Shown piece by piece: positions 1-11,318 of a stretch of 64,000 bases of DNA. A model generated the notes under the pieces. The model saw nothing but the letters and a program-made list of their open reading frames with translations, did not search any database and was not told where the DNA came from. The stretch covers positions 1,192,203 through 1,256,202 of the forward strand of contig QANY01007889.1 in the NCBI GenBank assembly GCA_003255025.1, in the 5' to 3' direction. Each line of letters opens with the position of its first letter. Position 1 is the stretch's first letter. A program made the position numbers and the translations under genes. Source of the stretch: Datisca glomerata (taxonomy: Eukaryota; Streptophyta; Magnoliopsida; Cucurbitales; Datiscaceae).

Positions 1-1162
1 ATCACCTTATGCTTTATTGATGGGTGTGTGAATAAATTAACTTGATGAAATAAATCATTGAATAAGACATAGTGAATTGTACGAGACAATTCAATGTTAT
101 ATCTTTCATATTCACAGTTAATAAAGGAGTTAAAGAAATAATAACTAGAGGGGTAAAATGATAATTTTATATTCCTCTCTTGTTACTAATATTCACGAAG
201 GATAATATTTTAAAATATTATGTGGACTATGAAATAAAAGAGTTTATTTGCACCAACAAAAAATGCAGCGGCATGAATCGAGAGTTGATTCGGTATCGGA
301 CTTATAGTGGAGTTGTATGAGTATTTTAGCCCTATAGCTTTATTGATGTAGGTTCATTCTGTCTCGAGATTAGCTCATAATGACATGAATGAAAAATATC
401 AGTTGGACCAAAAACGTATTTTGGACCGATGTATATTTTCCGAATCCATATGTGATGGGTGTTGTCACTTAATTAGTGAAGAGTAAGTAATTAATGTTCA
501 AATTAATTAATTGGATTGATAGTAAATAAAATAAATTAATTCATTAATTGATGGAGATCAATTTAATTGATGAATTTGGACACAACATTGACTCTAGGGA
601 AATATACAATTTTTGACAATAACATTAGGGGGTGAATTTTTGGTAATTTAATATATAAGGGTATATGTGCAAATTCTGTAATTATTATATAAGGGTGGCA
701 ATAAGGTTGCATCCCCAAAACCTAACACAGTGTGTGATTACACAAAATAGAGAAAACACGGTTTCTCTCCCTCCCCCTAGTTGCCGCCGAAATACACAGA
801 GGAGAATGAAAAAACTTATTTTTCTTCTCTAATTGTTACTCAATTCATGATCAACATCTGATTGAGATATATTTCTGAATCCTACGAGTAGTTGTTGGTG
901 TAAAAAATGGTTCGAGTTCTACAAAGAACGAAGAACACAAAGACAATCAATAAGATTCCACCAAGTCAGAAATTCTCCAATACAACATAAGGTATAAATC
1001 TTTTCTACCTCTATTGAATACATTTAATTGAGTATGCATAATCGTAAGTATGATTTAATATTTAATATGATTAAATGGTTGATGTGAAATTTTTTTATTT
1101 TCAGCCCACGAACCGTTCGTGGTTCATTGATTTTTTCTCAAATTTTAAAGCTTGATCCAACA
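1..1162 (+). repeat. 3' portion of a long LTR (solo LTR or 3' LTR), cut by the window edge
   Basis: This segment aligns by eye with 28423-29670, a complete solo LTR of the same family. Shared blocks include the stretch around 'gctttattgatgggtgtg', a TATA-like 'attatataaggg' near 683-694, a pyrimidine-rich leader, and the terminus 'gatccaaca' at 1154-1162. The left end lies outside the window, so no target duplication can be read. Relative to the other copy it lacks about 47 bases near position 320. No primer-binding site or coding sequence of the same element follows, which favours a solo LTR or a 3' LTR. Confidence 0.75.
683..694 (+). promoter_or_regulatory. TATA-like box of the LTR
   Basis: The sequence ATTATATAAGGG is conserved at the same relative place in the second copy (29184-29195). 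It precedes a pyrimidine-rich leader, as expected for the U3/R border of a plant LTR. The promoter role is inferred. Confidence 0.4.
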
Positions 1163-1289
1163 AAAAAGGCGTTGAGGTATTATGCCATTCAACACAATTT
1201 TGATTACCATTTCACAAAATGATAGAAGTAGGGTCACTACACTATGAATGGGAAGAATTGTGGATGGAATTTATGCATCCCTTACTCAA

Positions 1290-2320
1290 AAGGAAGAATC
1301 ATTTCAAATTAAGACCTTCACTCCTTAGCATACTAATTGTGCTAAAAAAGCAAGGACAAATAGAAAGGTCACATTAACTTGGATAGCGAATAGGTATTTA
1401 GAATTTACTTGTGACTCGCCTAATATGGATTTATCGATGTTGAAAGGTTTGATAAGAGATAATCATGGAGTCATTGTGTCCTTTGGTAAATGCTGTGGGA
1501 GGAAGAGAAAAGCATTGGATAAGATTTAAGGGTGTACAGTGAAGCAATATAAGAAAGTGTGTGATTATTGTGAAGCCATAAAAAATTGAATCTGGGAAGT
1601 ACCATTGGAGTGAAAGGAGAGAACTTGTTGTTTCAAAGAATGTATGTTTATTTGGATGCGTGTAAAAGGGAATTTCTTGATGGATATAGACCGATTATAA
1701 CCGTAGATGGTTTTCATTTGAAGTCTAATTTTGAGGGTCATTTCTTTCTCCGACTAGGAAAGACGCAAACGATAATATCTTCACAATGGCTTATGTTGCT
1801 CTAGAGTCAGAAAATAAGGAGACATGCACTTGGTTTTTAAGAAATTTACTTCATGACATAGACACATGGGAGGAACTTACTTGTACTATAATGGCAGATG
1901 AACAAAAGTTACTTTTAAAAGCTCAATGTGCAGTGTTATGAATACTTCTATTATTTTTTACAAGTTGATTGTACTAGTGCTTCTATTTTTGTTTGGTTTA
2001 TGAGAAATTATTAAGGAGTTGATGCCCAAAGCTAATCATAGGATTTGTGTTAGGCATTTATGTGCGAATTTGATATTGGAAGCAAGGGACAACCCCATTA
2101 TGACAATGATTGGAGATGATAAGAAGAAATCTTATGAAGAGGTTTCAAGAAAAAAAATGGATGGAATGAGAAAATTAAAAGTGTCTATTTGTCTAGGATT
2201 CAAAAGAAGGTTAATGTGGTTAAGGAAGATGCAACGAGTTGCATTGCGTACGAAGGAGGAGATGGATTGTATGAGACGCAAAGAAATCAATTTCAAGTAG
2301 TAGTTCTAGGAAGAAAACGG
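1290..2320 (+). pseudogene. MULE (Mutator-like) transposase remnant
   Basis: In shifting frames this stretch reads as a plant MuDR/MULE transposase. At 1638-1750 it gives FQRMYVYLDACKREF followed by TVDGFHLK, the block that holds the first catalytic aspartate of the DDE domain. At about 1765-1865 comes a DANDNIF...YVALESE-like block. At about 2020-2080 PKANHRICVRHL matches the conserved histidine-containing block after the second catalytic aspartate. At about 2290-2320 a VVDF-like end follows. A part is deleted near 2105-2150, and stops and frameshifts occur at 1587, 1802 and elsewhere. No zinc-finger end, intact reading frame or terminal inverted repeats were found, so it is inactive. It starts about 130 bases after the LTR terminus at 1162. 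Confidence 0.75.
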
Positions 2321-2339
2321 AACGTTGTTGATTTTGTGA

Positions 2340-3900
2340 TTTAGAAATATATGTGTGTGTGTGTGTTTTATGGTGGTGGTCTAAAACTTATTTTGTGATA
2401 GTTTGAAACTTATTTCGAGATTATTGAAATTGATTTTGTGAGTATGAAACTATGTCCATGGTTTGTATTAGGTTGCTAGGATGTGAAGTTTTTGATAAAC
2501 AATGATGTGAATTGGTAGAATGTGTTTACATGTTGAAAGAATTTGTGAATGGTCGAAACAAGGAGCAACTGCTTTTACTTTTCTTAAATTTGGATTTGAT
2601 TCATTATAATTGAGCTAGGCTTTGTTCCATTATCTTCCATTTTGTTTGAATTTGGATAGTGCCAATGTGAACAAACTTAATAAAGACTAGGGAGAACTAC
2701 ACAATGGCCCATTTGGACTATCCATGTAGCAAAATGTTCAACCCTAAGTTTTTTGTAAAAAGGTCGAAAAAGTCTAATGAATAAGACAAAATTATCAATC
2801 GATCTCTGTGATTTTTTGCAAGGATACACGCTTTATCATGTAATGCTCGCGCACTGCACGAGTAATTTTTTTTAAATATTTACTTCTACTCATGCAATGA
2901 GTTAGCACACTACACGAGTAAATTTTTTTTTAATATTTTACTTTTACTCATGCAGTGTGCAGGCGCACTGCACGAGTAAAGTAATAATTAAAGGTGTCTT
3001 TTATATTTTTTTTAATATATTTTTTAGATATTTGAACATTTTTTAAAATAAAAATCTATTACCTTAGTCGATTACAATAAATGATGATCTTGGACATAGA
3101 GCCAAGACACTGGTTATTAATTATCCATGTGATCAACGAAATGTAAACAATTAAGAAAAAATTATTCGTACATGGTAAATAAAATTTTTTACACCATGTA
3201 CATAATTGAAGTACAACACACTAATACATTTTCCATTAGCTGTTGCAATATGTTGAGAAATTAGATGGAAGTATATGCATGAATGATAAATAGATGAAGA
3301 TGATCTCGTGGAGATGGTTGGAAGAAATTTTAAGTACTTGATTTTCTTTCGATTTATCAAAAAATAATAAACATCTAATTTTTTATAATAAAAATTTAAT
3401 CAACGCCATGATAAAAAAAGTTAACAAAAACATTTTTATTCACATCAAGTTTATATTTTACTTAAAATCATGTAACTCATCGTGTAAACTTATCATGTAC
3501 ATTATGTCCATCTTTTATTTACATTGTGTCAATAATTTACATATAACATATGAAAATACTGAGAGCGCAACCACACCATTTTCCCGTCCAACAAAACTCA
3601 AAATACTGGTAGGAAAGTACACAAAAGAACTACATATATTACACAGCAAATAAAATAAACTTAATGTTCAAAAAAGATGGATCCCAAAAAGATCTATCAA
3701 AATAAAAGAAAAAAATGAAAAACTTCATCTTTGTCACCAACCTAAATGTACACCTAGCAGGCACCGCCTATCTTCTAGTCTCACAATAAGCAAAATTCAC
3801 ACATTCTGATCTTCACAATGAAATCCAATCTGAAATCAAACATAACTCGAAAACTTACCTACCAAATCATGATCTCACGTGTGAAAGAGTAGAGTACTCG
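2340..3900. other. AT-rich intergenic DNA, no gene seen
   Basis: No coding similarity was recognised. It holds a short (TG)n run at about 2351-2366, the 2850-2980 repeat described separately, and AT-rich sequence. Short open frames here have no recognisable content. Confidence 0.6.
2850..2980. repeat. Short direct and inverted repeats around GCACTGCACGAGTAA
   Basis: GCACTGCACGAGTAA occurs at 2851-2865 and 2964-2978, with a variant near 2905-2921. An inverted copy, TTACTCATGCAGTGTGC, lies at 2944-2960. The spacing is about 55-60 bases, separated by poly-T tracts. The function is unknown. Confidence 0.6.
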
Positions 3901-3938
3901 AACTTGAGAGAAAGATGAAGGTCATAGGCCACGCTCGT

Positions 3939-4100
3939 CGAGCTCAGAATAGAGCTTTAGTTTTTCACGAGCTTAGATCGAAGCTTCCAAGACTAGATCA
4001 GAGCTTTCTTTTTCCGCGAGTTCAAATCGAAGCTTTTGTCCTCACCAGGTCATATCGGTGCTTTCATCTTCCACGAGCTCAGATCGTAGCTTCTAAGCTC
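3939..4100. repeat. ~28-29 bp tandem repeat, about six diverged units
   Basis: Units begin near 3939, 3968, 3990, 4017, 4045 and 4074. Each is built on a core like CGAGCTCAGATCGAAGCTT followed by a T/C-rich tail. The period is not a multiple of three, so the open frame across it (3915-4145) is probably incidental. Confidence 0.6.
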
Positions 4101-4149
4101 GAGCTTGGGATTGATTCGTCCATGATCATCAAAGCTGGGTGTTAGGCAT

Positions 4150-5940
4150 TTCCAAAGGCTCCAATGGTTCAAAAATATTAGATTTATGGTTCAACATTCT
4201 AGGGTTTCTTTTCTTTAGAGCTAAGCGTAGAGAGAGAGTAAATGATGATATAAAAGAACAAAGTCGGAAAACAAAATAGGTTTTCAAAAGTCAATTTAAA
4301 AATGGCCATATCTGCAAATAAATAAATAAAAATGGACATTTATGTACAATGACCTTCAAAACATGATGAAATGTATAATTTTCACATAAGACTATGGTCA
4401 ATTACATAAATATTGAGTTTGAAGATGCATAGACTAGAGTTTTAGCTAGACACATATTAGTAGTTGAGCCATTAATTACCCGGAGAAAAACCCCACTACC
4501 AGTTTTGATGATGAACTTATAATTTATGGACGGCTCAATTACAGAATAATACTACATATTAGGAAGATGTGTTAAGCGTTATCTTGTGGCATGAATTCCA
4601 TGATTGTTAATACTAATACATAATACAAACTGAAATACTAATACTAATGCATAATCAACCCATAAAAGACCAACAAACCTATTATTCGTACATGGTAATA
4701 AACCAAACCCATAAAAGACCAACAAACTCATAGTTAAAATTCATCTCTTTCTATGCGTTACGACCTTAGCCTCTAACTCATTAATATCACTCTTAATAAC
4801 TCACTAATCACATTCTTAGGGTTATCATGAACCAGAGGGTCATCCCACTCAAAGTATCTACAATTCACATTCTAAAGTTTCCACAACAATAAAAACTTGG
4901 TTCGTAGTTTTTTGAAAAAAAATTAATGGAGTATTTGATCTCCAGTGGCAACGCTAAACTACTTCATCACCGGATCTTGAGCATGCGAAGGAAGCCATTT
5001 TTATCTACCAATACCTTGAAAAAATATTTGAAGCTACTGGGAGACAAAAAACAAAGATGTCCAGTGGTGAAGAAGAGAATGGAAGTGAAAAATGAAGGTC
5101 TAAACAATGGGGGGAAGAAGAGAGTTATTTATATAGGCAAACAAGTGATAAAAATGGAGCGAAATTAAGCGAATGGAGGAAAATAATGGAGGTATTTCTC
5201 TCTTTTTGGTGGGAATGAAAAGGGTAAAAAATGAAGTTAATTTTTCGTGAGTTTTGACAAAAAATAACGTCGTAGAATGATGTATTTTGAAGTTTCTCAA
5301 ACTTCAGAGCTATAAAAATGCGTAAAAAAAGTTTAGATATATTTTGCATTTGGTCAAAAACATTATTAGGACTTCTTTTAATTGGACTTTTGCGATTTTC
5401 ATTTTTTTTTTTGGGTTTATAAGGTTTTTCGGTTTTTCATTTTTCAAGTAATTGCACCAAATATACAAGTTTTGAAAGTCAATTTAGGAAATATTAGTTT
5501 TTCAAATTTTAGGTAAATAGATAATTTTTCTTGTCACGTCATCAACCATCTGTTGACAAAATTATAGTTTGATGATTTTAACCTTGAATATACTTATTTC
5601 GTAATCTGATTTGGTGGGCACTTTTAATTAATTAAAAATTTGATAATTAATGGTTTTTAATTTAAATATTATTTCATTGATTTTCATTTCAATTACAGAA
5701 TACATAGGTTGTTAGGAGTTCTATTACACATATACAAATAGCATACCATCTAATTATCTTATTTCCTTTATGAGGGAGAAAGAAAAGTAAGGAACCCGCA
5801 AATATTGGCAAAACTACAACTATTGTTAACCAAGGAAATTATTCGTAGCAAAAACAAGATACATTTGAACTAGAAAAACTCATGCTCGAAAATAAATAAA
5901 TTATAGGACAATTAATGATTGATTTATTTTCTTTAATATC
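4150..5940. other. AT-rich intergenic DNA, no recognisable gene
   Basis: An 80-codon open frame at 4926-5168 rich in Lys/Arg and overlapping frames on the other strand have no domain I recognise. They look like chance frames in AT-rich DNA. No RNA gene or element ends were seen. Confidence 0.5.
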
Positions 5941-5984
5941 AATTAAAGTTTGTTAACGAAATCTTATTTCAAATTAATGATATT

Positions 5985-6575
5985 ATCAATACCTCTGATA
6001 TACCCGAAAAATTACTAGTATATGAAATTTCAAAATTTGAACGGTTATGTTAAATCAGTATGTTTCTTGTTGAACCGTTATGGTAAATCAAATTTCAAGT
6101 CGGTATATTATCTATATACCTTTGATATACCTAAAAAATCATCACACACAATATATAGATTAAGCATTACAAATTTCGAATATTGAGAATTAATTACATG
6201 TTTAATTTTAGCATATGTCAAATCGGTATGTCATTTATATACCTCAGATATATCCAAAAAATCATCAAACACACCATATATAGATTAGATATTTCGAATT
6301 TGAAGCATTAATTACATCATTAATTCTTGCATCTTTTAAATCGGTATATCATCTATATACCTTTGATATAACCAAAAATCTTTTATATACCCAAAAACTC
6401 ATCAAACACACCATATATATATTAGGTATTTCAAATTTTAAATTTTGAGCATTAATTGCATCCTTAATTTTAGCATCTTTGAAATCGGTTTATCATCTAC
6501 ATATATCTGATATACCCGAAAAATCATCAAATACACCATATATAGATTAGGTATTTCAAATTTCAAACTTTTGAG
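5985..6575. repeat. ~125 bp tandem repeat, left part of array
   Basis: Diverged units share blocks such as 'atcaaacacaccatatatag', 'ttaggtatttcaaatttcaaa', 'cattaattacatcattaatt' and 'tatataccty tgatatacc'. At least four units lie here (anchors near 6150, 6263, 6398 and 6526). The array resumes at 8140, so the LTR element at 6576-8139 inserted into it. Confidence 0.8.
6571..6575. other. Target site duplication TTGAG (left)
   Basis: TTGAG directly precedes the TGTTATGG terminus at 6576 and is repeated at 8140-8144 directly after the AACAACA terminus. This is a perfect 5 bp duplication, as LTR integrases make. Confidence 0.85.
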
Positions 6576-7302
6576 TGTTATGGGGATTCTCAGACTACCA
6601 ATCGCACGGCACCACGTGGTATGCCATAGTAGAAGTTTCTACTTAACCTCCAAGGAGAGGAATTGGATAGCTAAGCTCCTAAAAGGGAAGGAACCGACCT
6701 AATTGGGTCAGCCTCCAAAGGAGCTTGGGAAACATTGACCAACGTGAATTAGAAGGCTCTGAGGGGAAGGTCTAGCGCAGTAGCTCTGCTAGCCCTGTGA
6801 TATGCATCATCATTATTTATCGAAATTAGCGCTCCACGTGACGCTTTCCCATTTGCAACATGCACTAAGTCACTATTATGAAATGTCGAGTCAGCCACCA
6901 AATGGTTGCATCCACCGCATCTGGAACAACTAAAGGAAAATCGATATTTAATGCACGTCAGCTCGGGGGACAAAGGCATTTAATTCCACCCCCAGCTCAT
7001 CATTTCAACAAAGGCATTCACCTCGCCCGAAGCGTATTTGACACGCATCCCTCTCCCAAAGCCAGGTATAAATACCCCCTCAATAGACAATGTAAGGCAC
7101 GTAACTTTCTCATAAAAGAAACTCTGCCAAATTTTCTTCGAGGTATTGACTTCGACATCAGAGGCTCTTCGAAGAGGAAACCACCCCCGGTTCTCTTCGT
7201 CTTTAGAGTTATTCCTTTGTGTTGTGTATATTTTTGGCAGAGGATCCCTACGTGGAAAAGAGATAGCATGCCACCTCACGACAGAGATTTTCGATAACAA
7301 CA
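6576..7302 (+). repeat. 5' LTR (727 bp)
   Basis: It runs from TGTTATGG to ATAACAACA. A TATA box (TATAAATA) lies at 7067-7074 after a GC-richer U3. Its last ~149 bases (7154-7302) match the 3' LTR remnant at 7989-8139 with a handful of differences. Confidence 0.8.
7067..7074 (+). promoter_or_regulatory. TATA box of the 5' LTR
   Basis: TATAAATA in the context CCAGGTATAAATACCCC, about 235 bases before the LTR end. A very similar context occurs at about 46226-46240. Confidence 0.6.
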
Positions 7303-7303
7303 G

Positions 7304-7321
7304 TTGGCGCCTTCTATGGGA
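7304..7321 (+). other. Primer-binding-like site
   Basis: TTGGCGCCTTCTATGGGA begins one base after the LTR terminus. It resembles the TGGCGCC-type primer sites of many plant Gypsy elements. The tRNA was not identified. Confidence 0.6.
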
Positions 7322-7429
7322 ATTCACCAACAAAGCCACCTACCCCCTTCTGAACACTTGAAGTTGCTCACTCCATGAAGGCATAATGAGCCTAGCATCC
7401 TCATCTCATCCAAAGAAATTCATAACGAT

Positions 7430-7681
7430 TTGGAAGTAGAAGGAGGACCCATCTTCCTCTTTGCCGAGAGAAGAACCTCCCACCGTCTCTTTGGTCATGC
7501 TGCGAAAAAAATAGAATCAGTGAGTTCTCCCTCTAAGGCGGTCAGGAAAATGACAAGAGAGATGGTGACCCTCACTAACGTTGTTGCAGCCTCTTTCCAA
7601 CAAGGCCCTTCCCAGTTACCCACGGATGCTACCTCAGAAAGAAAAAAGAATCGTCGACCGGGTCATCCCACGATAGGATAG
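7430..7681 (+). pseudogene. Probable gag-leader remnant of the deleted LTR element
   Basis: An 83-codon open frame begins about 130 bases after the primer site, where gag normally starts. It is charged and low in hydrophobic residues, with no zinc knuckle or protease motif. A second open frame (7818-8150) runs straight into the 3' LTR remnant and so is not a natural protein. The gag identity is inferred from position only. Confidence 0.35.
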
Positions 7682-7988
7682 CCAAGGAGGATGACCATCT
7701 GGGAAAAGGCAAGGTGGCCCCCTACGTGGAAGAATGAACTAAAGGAGGGAGGGATCCCTCTACTAAAACCACCAGGGACACGAAAGTGACAAACCAAACT
7801 AGTGAAAGCTCAAGTTCGTGGACCGAGATACATATGCTCTGGCTGTAGGTAGAGGAGCTAAGAAGGGAGTGAGGGAAAACTGTCAGGGCCTCCGTCAAGA
7901 CCCTTCTGGGGCAGACCGAGTCCCTATTTTTCAGAGGAAATCTAGCAGGCCAAACTTTCCAAAGTTCAAGATGCCCCCGATCGTCAAA

Positions 7989-8139
7989 GACATCGGAGGC
8001 TCTTCAACAAGGAAACCATCCCCGGTTCTCTTCGTCTTTAGAGTCCTTCCTTTGTGTTGTGCAGATTTCAGGCAGAGAGGATCCCTACGTGAAGGAGAGA
8101 TAGCACGCCATCTCATGACAGATATTTTCGGTAACAACA
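7989..8139 (+). repeat. Truncated 3' LTR (last ~151 bp)
   Basis: It matches 7154-7302 from GACATC(A/G)GAGG to the AACAACA terminus. The upstream part of this LTR is gone. Confidence 0.8.
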
Positions 8140-8850
8140 TTGAGCATTAATTACATCATTAATTCTAGTATATCTCAAATTGACATATCATCTATATACC
8201 ACGGATATACCCAAAAAATCATCAAACACACCATATATAGATTAGGTATTTTAAATTTTAAATTTGAGCATTAATTATATCATTAATTCTAGTATCTTTC
8301 AAATCACTACATTAACTATGTACCTCTGATATACCTGAAAAATAAAATAATCAACATACCATACATAGATTAGGTATTTCAAATTTCAAATTTTGAGTAA
8401 ATCTTTAATTCTAGCATCTTCTAAATATGTTTATTATCCATATACCTCTAATATTCTAGAAAAATCATCAAACACACCATATATAGATTAGGTATTTCAA
8501 ATTTTAAATTTTTAGAATTAATTACATCATTAATTTTAGCATTTTTCAAATCGCTATATAATTTATATACCACATATATACCCAAAAATTCATCAAATAC
8601 ACCATATATAGATTAGGTATTTCAAATTTCAAATTTTGAGCTTTAATAATATCCTTAATTCTAGCATCTTTCAAATCAGTATATCAATTATATACCTCTA
8701 ATATACCCGAAAAATCATCAACACATCAAATAGATTAGGTACTTCAAAATTCAAATTTTGAGAATTAATTACATCATTATTCTAGCATCTTTCAAATCGA
8801 TTTATCGTCTATATACCTTTTATCAAACACACCATATGATCATATATAGA
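8140..8850. repeat. ~125 bp tandem repeat, right part of array
   Basis: This continues the array of 5985-6575. About five or six more units have anchors near 8220, 8350, 8467, 8594, 8715 and 8823. The first five bases are the right-hand target duplication TTGAG. The last unit degenerates. Confidence 0.8.
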
Positions 8851-9512
8851 TTATGGTCATTTTAATAAAAAATATTGACAGATTATGAAACTAACTACTT
8901 ACCTAAAACTATTGAAAAATTATTATTTCTTAAAATATCCCCTAAAACTTGTCTATTTTGTAAATTTTTCCCTTTTTTAGGTAAGGGATTTTGGACTTTT
9001 TGAGAGTAACTTTTCTATTAAGAGATTATTTTAGTAATAGTATCTAGTTCAAATAAAAAATTGAAAATATAAAATTGTGTGAAATATTGCTAATAGTTAC
9101 TTAGAACCTAAGAAATTTCTATTCGATTTTTTAAGGAGAAAACAATTATTTCTTTGAAATGCTAGTATTTAAAAAAAAATCAAAAGACATTGTGACTAAC
9201 ACAACACATCCATTACATTCGATTTGAGTGACCCACGATCTCGAAGCAACTCTAAATTTAAAGCCATGTTTTACTTGAACACTCTTGAAAATGTGGAGAT
9301 TGATTTTGAATCTCAATGTTTATATTGAATTCACGTGTAATGCAGGTGAAACTCGTACTAGCATAATAAATAAGAGGGAAGGGAGTATGGTCATCTTCAC
9401 CACTTTTAAGCATACAAGCTCTAGATTTTCAAACCCGAGAGTTGTCGAGTCCAAACCATAAATTCAAGCTCCAGACATGCCTGAACCACTACAACGATCA
9501 GCTTCCAAGGGA
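8850..9512. other. Intergenic DNA, no gene seen
   Basis: AT-rich and without recognisable coding potential. The last ~80 bases (about 9440-9517) are loosely repeated at about 15995-16080 on the other side of the Copia element, around the words AAGGGAGCTTA and CCACTACAACGATCAG. Confidence 0.5.
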
Positions 9513-9517
9513 GCTTA
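9513..9517. other. Target site duplication GCTTA (left)
   Basis: GCTTA directly precedes TGTTGGAG at 9518 and is repeated at 15855-15859 directly after the ACAACA terminus. Confidence 0.9.
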
Positions 9518-10474
9518 TGTTGGAGATAATAAAGGAAAGAGAAGTCAAAAGAAAGAAATAAAAGAAAAAGTGTGAATGAAAGTGTGTGATGTGAAATTGA
9601 GTGGGATTTAGTCCCACATTGGAAACTCAAGGAAAATATGTTGGGTTTATAAACCAAACTCTCATGCCTTGGGGTTAGCCCCAAGGGGCACCTCACATTT
9701 TATGGGGAAGGGAGGACCTAGAGGGCACATGGTTCGTCCGTCCGGCCGACTCGGCTCAGCTCGGTTCGGTCCGATCCGGATCAAAGAATTATTTTTTGGA
9801 TAAAATTTCTTTTGATTATTTACTTGGAGAGGAAGGCTTGGAGCTTTGAACTTGTCCAAACTAAATAAATATCTCCTGGATTATCTAGATTATCTGCAAA
9901 AGATAATTAGACCTTATCAGCACTAATTTCATGCATGATCTTATCTCCATTATCCCCAATTTCGTGCATGACTTTATCAGCACTAACCAACTTTTACTTG
10001 CTCCCTAAGCTACCCACATTTTAAATAAAGGCAGTGTGTGAGCACAATGAGAAGAAGAAAACTTCGGTTTTATCACCATTAGAAAACTTCGGTTTTATCA
10101 CCATTAGAAAAGTTTGCTTTCATCACCATCATCAAACATCTGCATATTGAGAGAGAGATATAGAGAGTTTAGAGAGAGTCTAAATAATTGGTCGCTATAC
10201 TCAGACTTCGATCGTTGTATCCTGCAAAGGCGATTCATCGTAGTCTCCAAGCACCCTGTGGAGGACGATTATTATCTTTAGGACATTGCTTACGAGCAAT
10301 TCTCGATCTTCATCTAATTCTGCTTTAATTATTAGAATTTCAATTGTATTTGTTTTCTCTACTTATTTTCATATTTCCGTTGTAATCGTTTTTGTTGCAT
10401 TTAAGTTGTATATGTTCCAATTTCATTGTATTGTTGGTTTATGAAAGTATCTTGTTCCATTACTACACACAACA
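9518..10474 (+). repeat. Copia 5' LTR (957 bp)
   Basis: It runs from TGTTGGAGAT to CACACAACA and matches 14916-15854. A TATA-like TTTAAATAAAGG lies near 10019-10030. Just after it a 25 bp unit beginning AAAACTTCGG is repeated in tandem. The block at about 9728-9778 is GC-rich and unlike the 3' LTR. Confidence 0.92.
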
Positions 10475-10491
10475 ATCTAAAGACAATAATT

Positions 10492-11298
10492 ATGGAACAA
10501 TCTGCTAGAATTAAGACTTTGCACGCTGAAAGACCTGAGAAGTTTAAAGGGGATGACTTTAAAAAATGGCAACAGAAGATGGTCTTCTATCTGACCAGTC
10601 TCAATCAATCACATCTACTAACGGGCGATATTCCCCTTGCACCGAAGGAAGGACAATGGAAGGAGCTAGCATCAGCACGGGAAGCCTGGATTCATTCAGA
10701 CTTCCTTTGCCGAAACTATATCTTGAACGTCTTGGTAAACAACCTCTACAACGGCTACTCATCGTTCAAGATGGCAAATGAGCTATGGCAGGCCTTGGAG
10801 AAGAAATACAAAACTTAGGATGCCAGGATGAAGAAGTTTATCATCAGGAAATTTTGAAATATGAGATGGATGATAAGAACACGATAATCAGTTAAGTGGA
10901 GGAATTACAGATCATCTTCAACAACATGAAGGTCAAGGGGATGATCATGAATGAACCGTTCCAAGTCACGTCCATCATTGAGAACTTGCCGCCATCGTGG
11001 AAAGACTTTAAGAATTATTTAAAGTACAAACGTAAGGAGCTTAGCATGGAGGATCTGATTGTTCGGCTGAGGATAGAGGAGGACAACCAGAAAAATGAAA
11101 AGAAAGTAATGTGGGCAACCTACGGAATGAAAGTTAACGTGGTGGAAGGAAACAAATCCAATCAACCGAGCAAGAAAAGGAAGACACTGTCGAGCAGTGC
11201 TCAGAAAGGTAACTCAGATAAATGCATTAAGGGCAGTTGCTGGGTGTGCGGTAAAGCCGGGCACAGGGTAAAGGACTGCCGTTTTAAGAAATATTAGA
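10492..11298 (+). pseudogene. Copia gag remnant with zinc knuckle
   Basis: Gag coats the element RNA in cytoplasmic particles. The start ATG at 10492 opens with MEQSARIKT and a FKGDDFKKWQQKM block typical of the Copia gag N terminus. The second piece (10896-11297) carries PPSWKDFKNYLKYK and ends with a CCHC zinc knuckle, CWVCGKAGHRVKDC, at about 11239-11280. Stops at 10816 and 10894 and a one-base shift near 10850 break it. Only 17 bases separate the LTR end from this ATG. Confidence 0.85.
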
Positions 11299-11318
11299 AT
11301 GATGGTAATCAACCTCGT

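Larger units (their letters stand above)
6576..8139 (+). mobile_element. Deletion-derivative LTR retrotransposon (1564 bp)
   Basis: The element starts TGTTATGGGG, ends GGTAACAACA and is flanked by TTGAG on both sides. A complete 5' LTR is followed by a primer-binding-like site, a short gag-like remnant and only the last ~151 bases of the 3' LTR. One deletion removed most of the interior and the first ~575 bases of the 3' LTR. It cannot be autonomous. The PBS type suggests a Gypsy-like origin, but no pol remains to confirm this. Confidence 0.8.

Noticed and set aside
7818..8150. A 110-codon frame at the end of the 6.6 kb LTR element
   Set aside because: It runs through the interior deletion into the LTR and past the element end, so it is not a natural protein.
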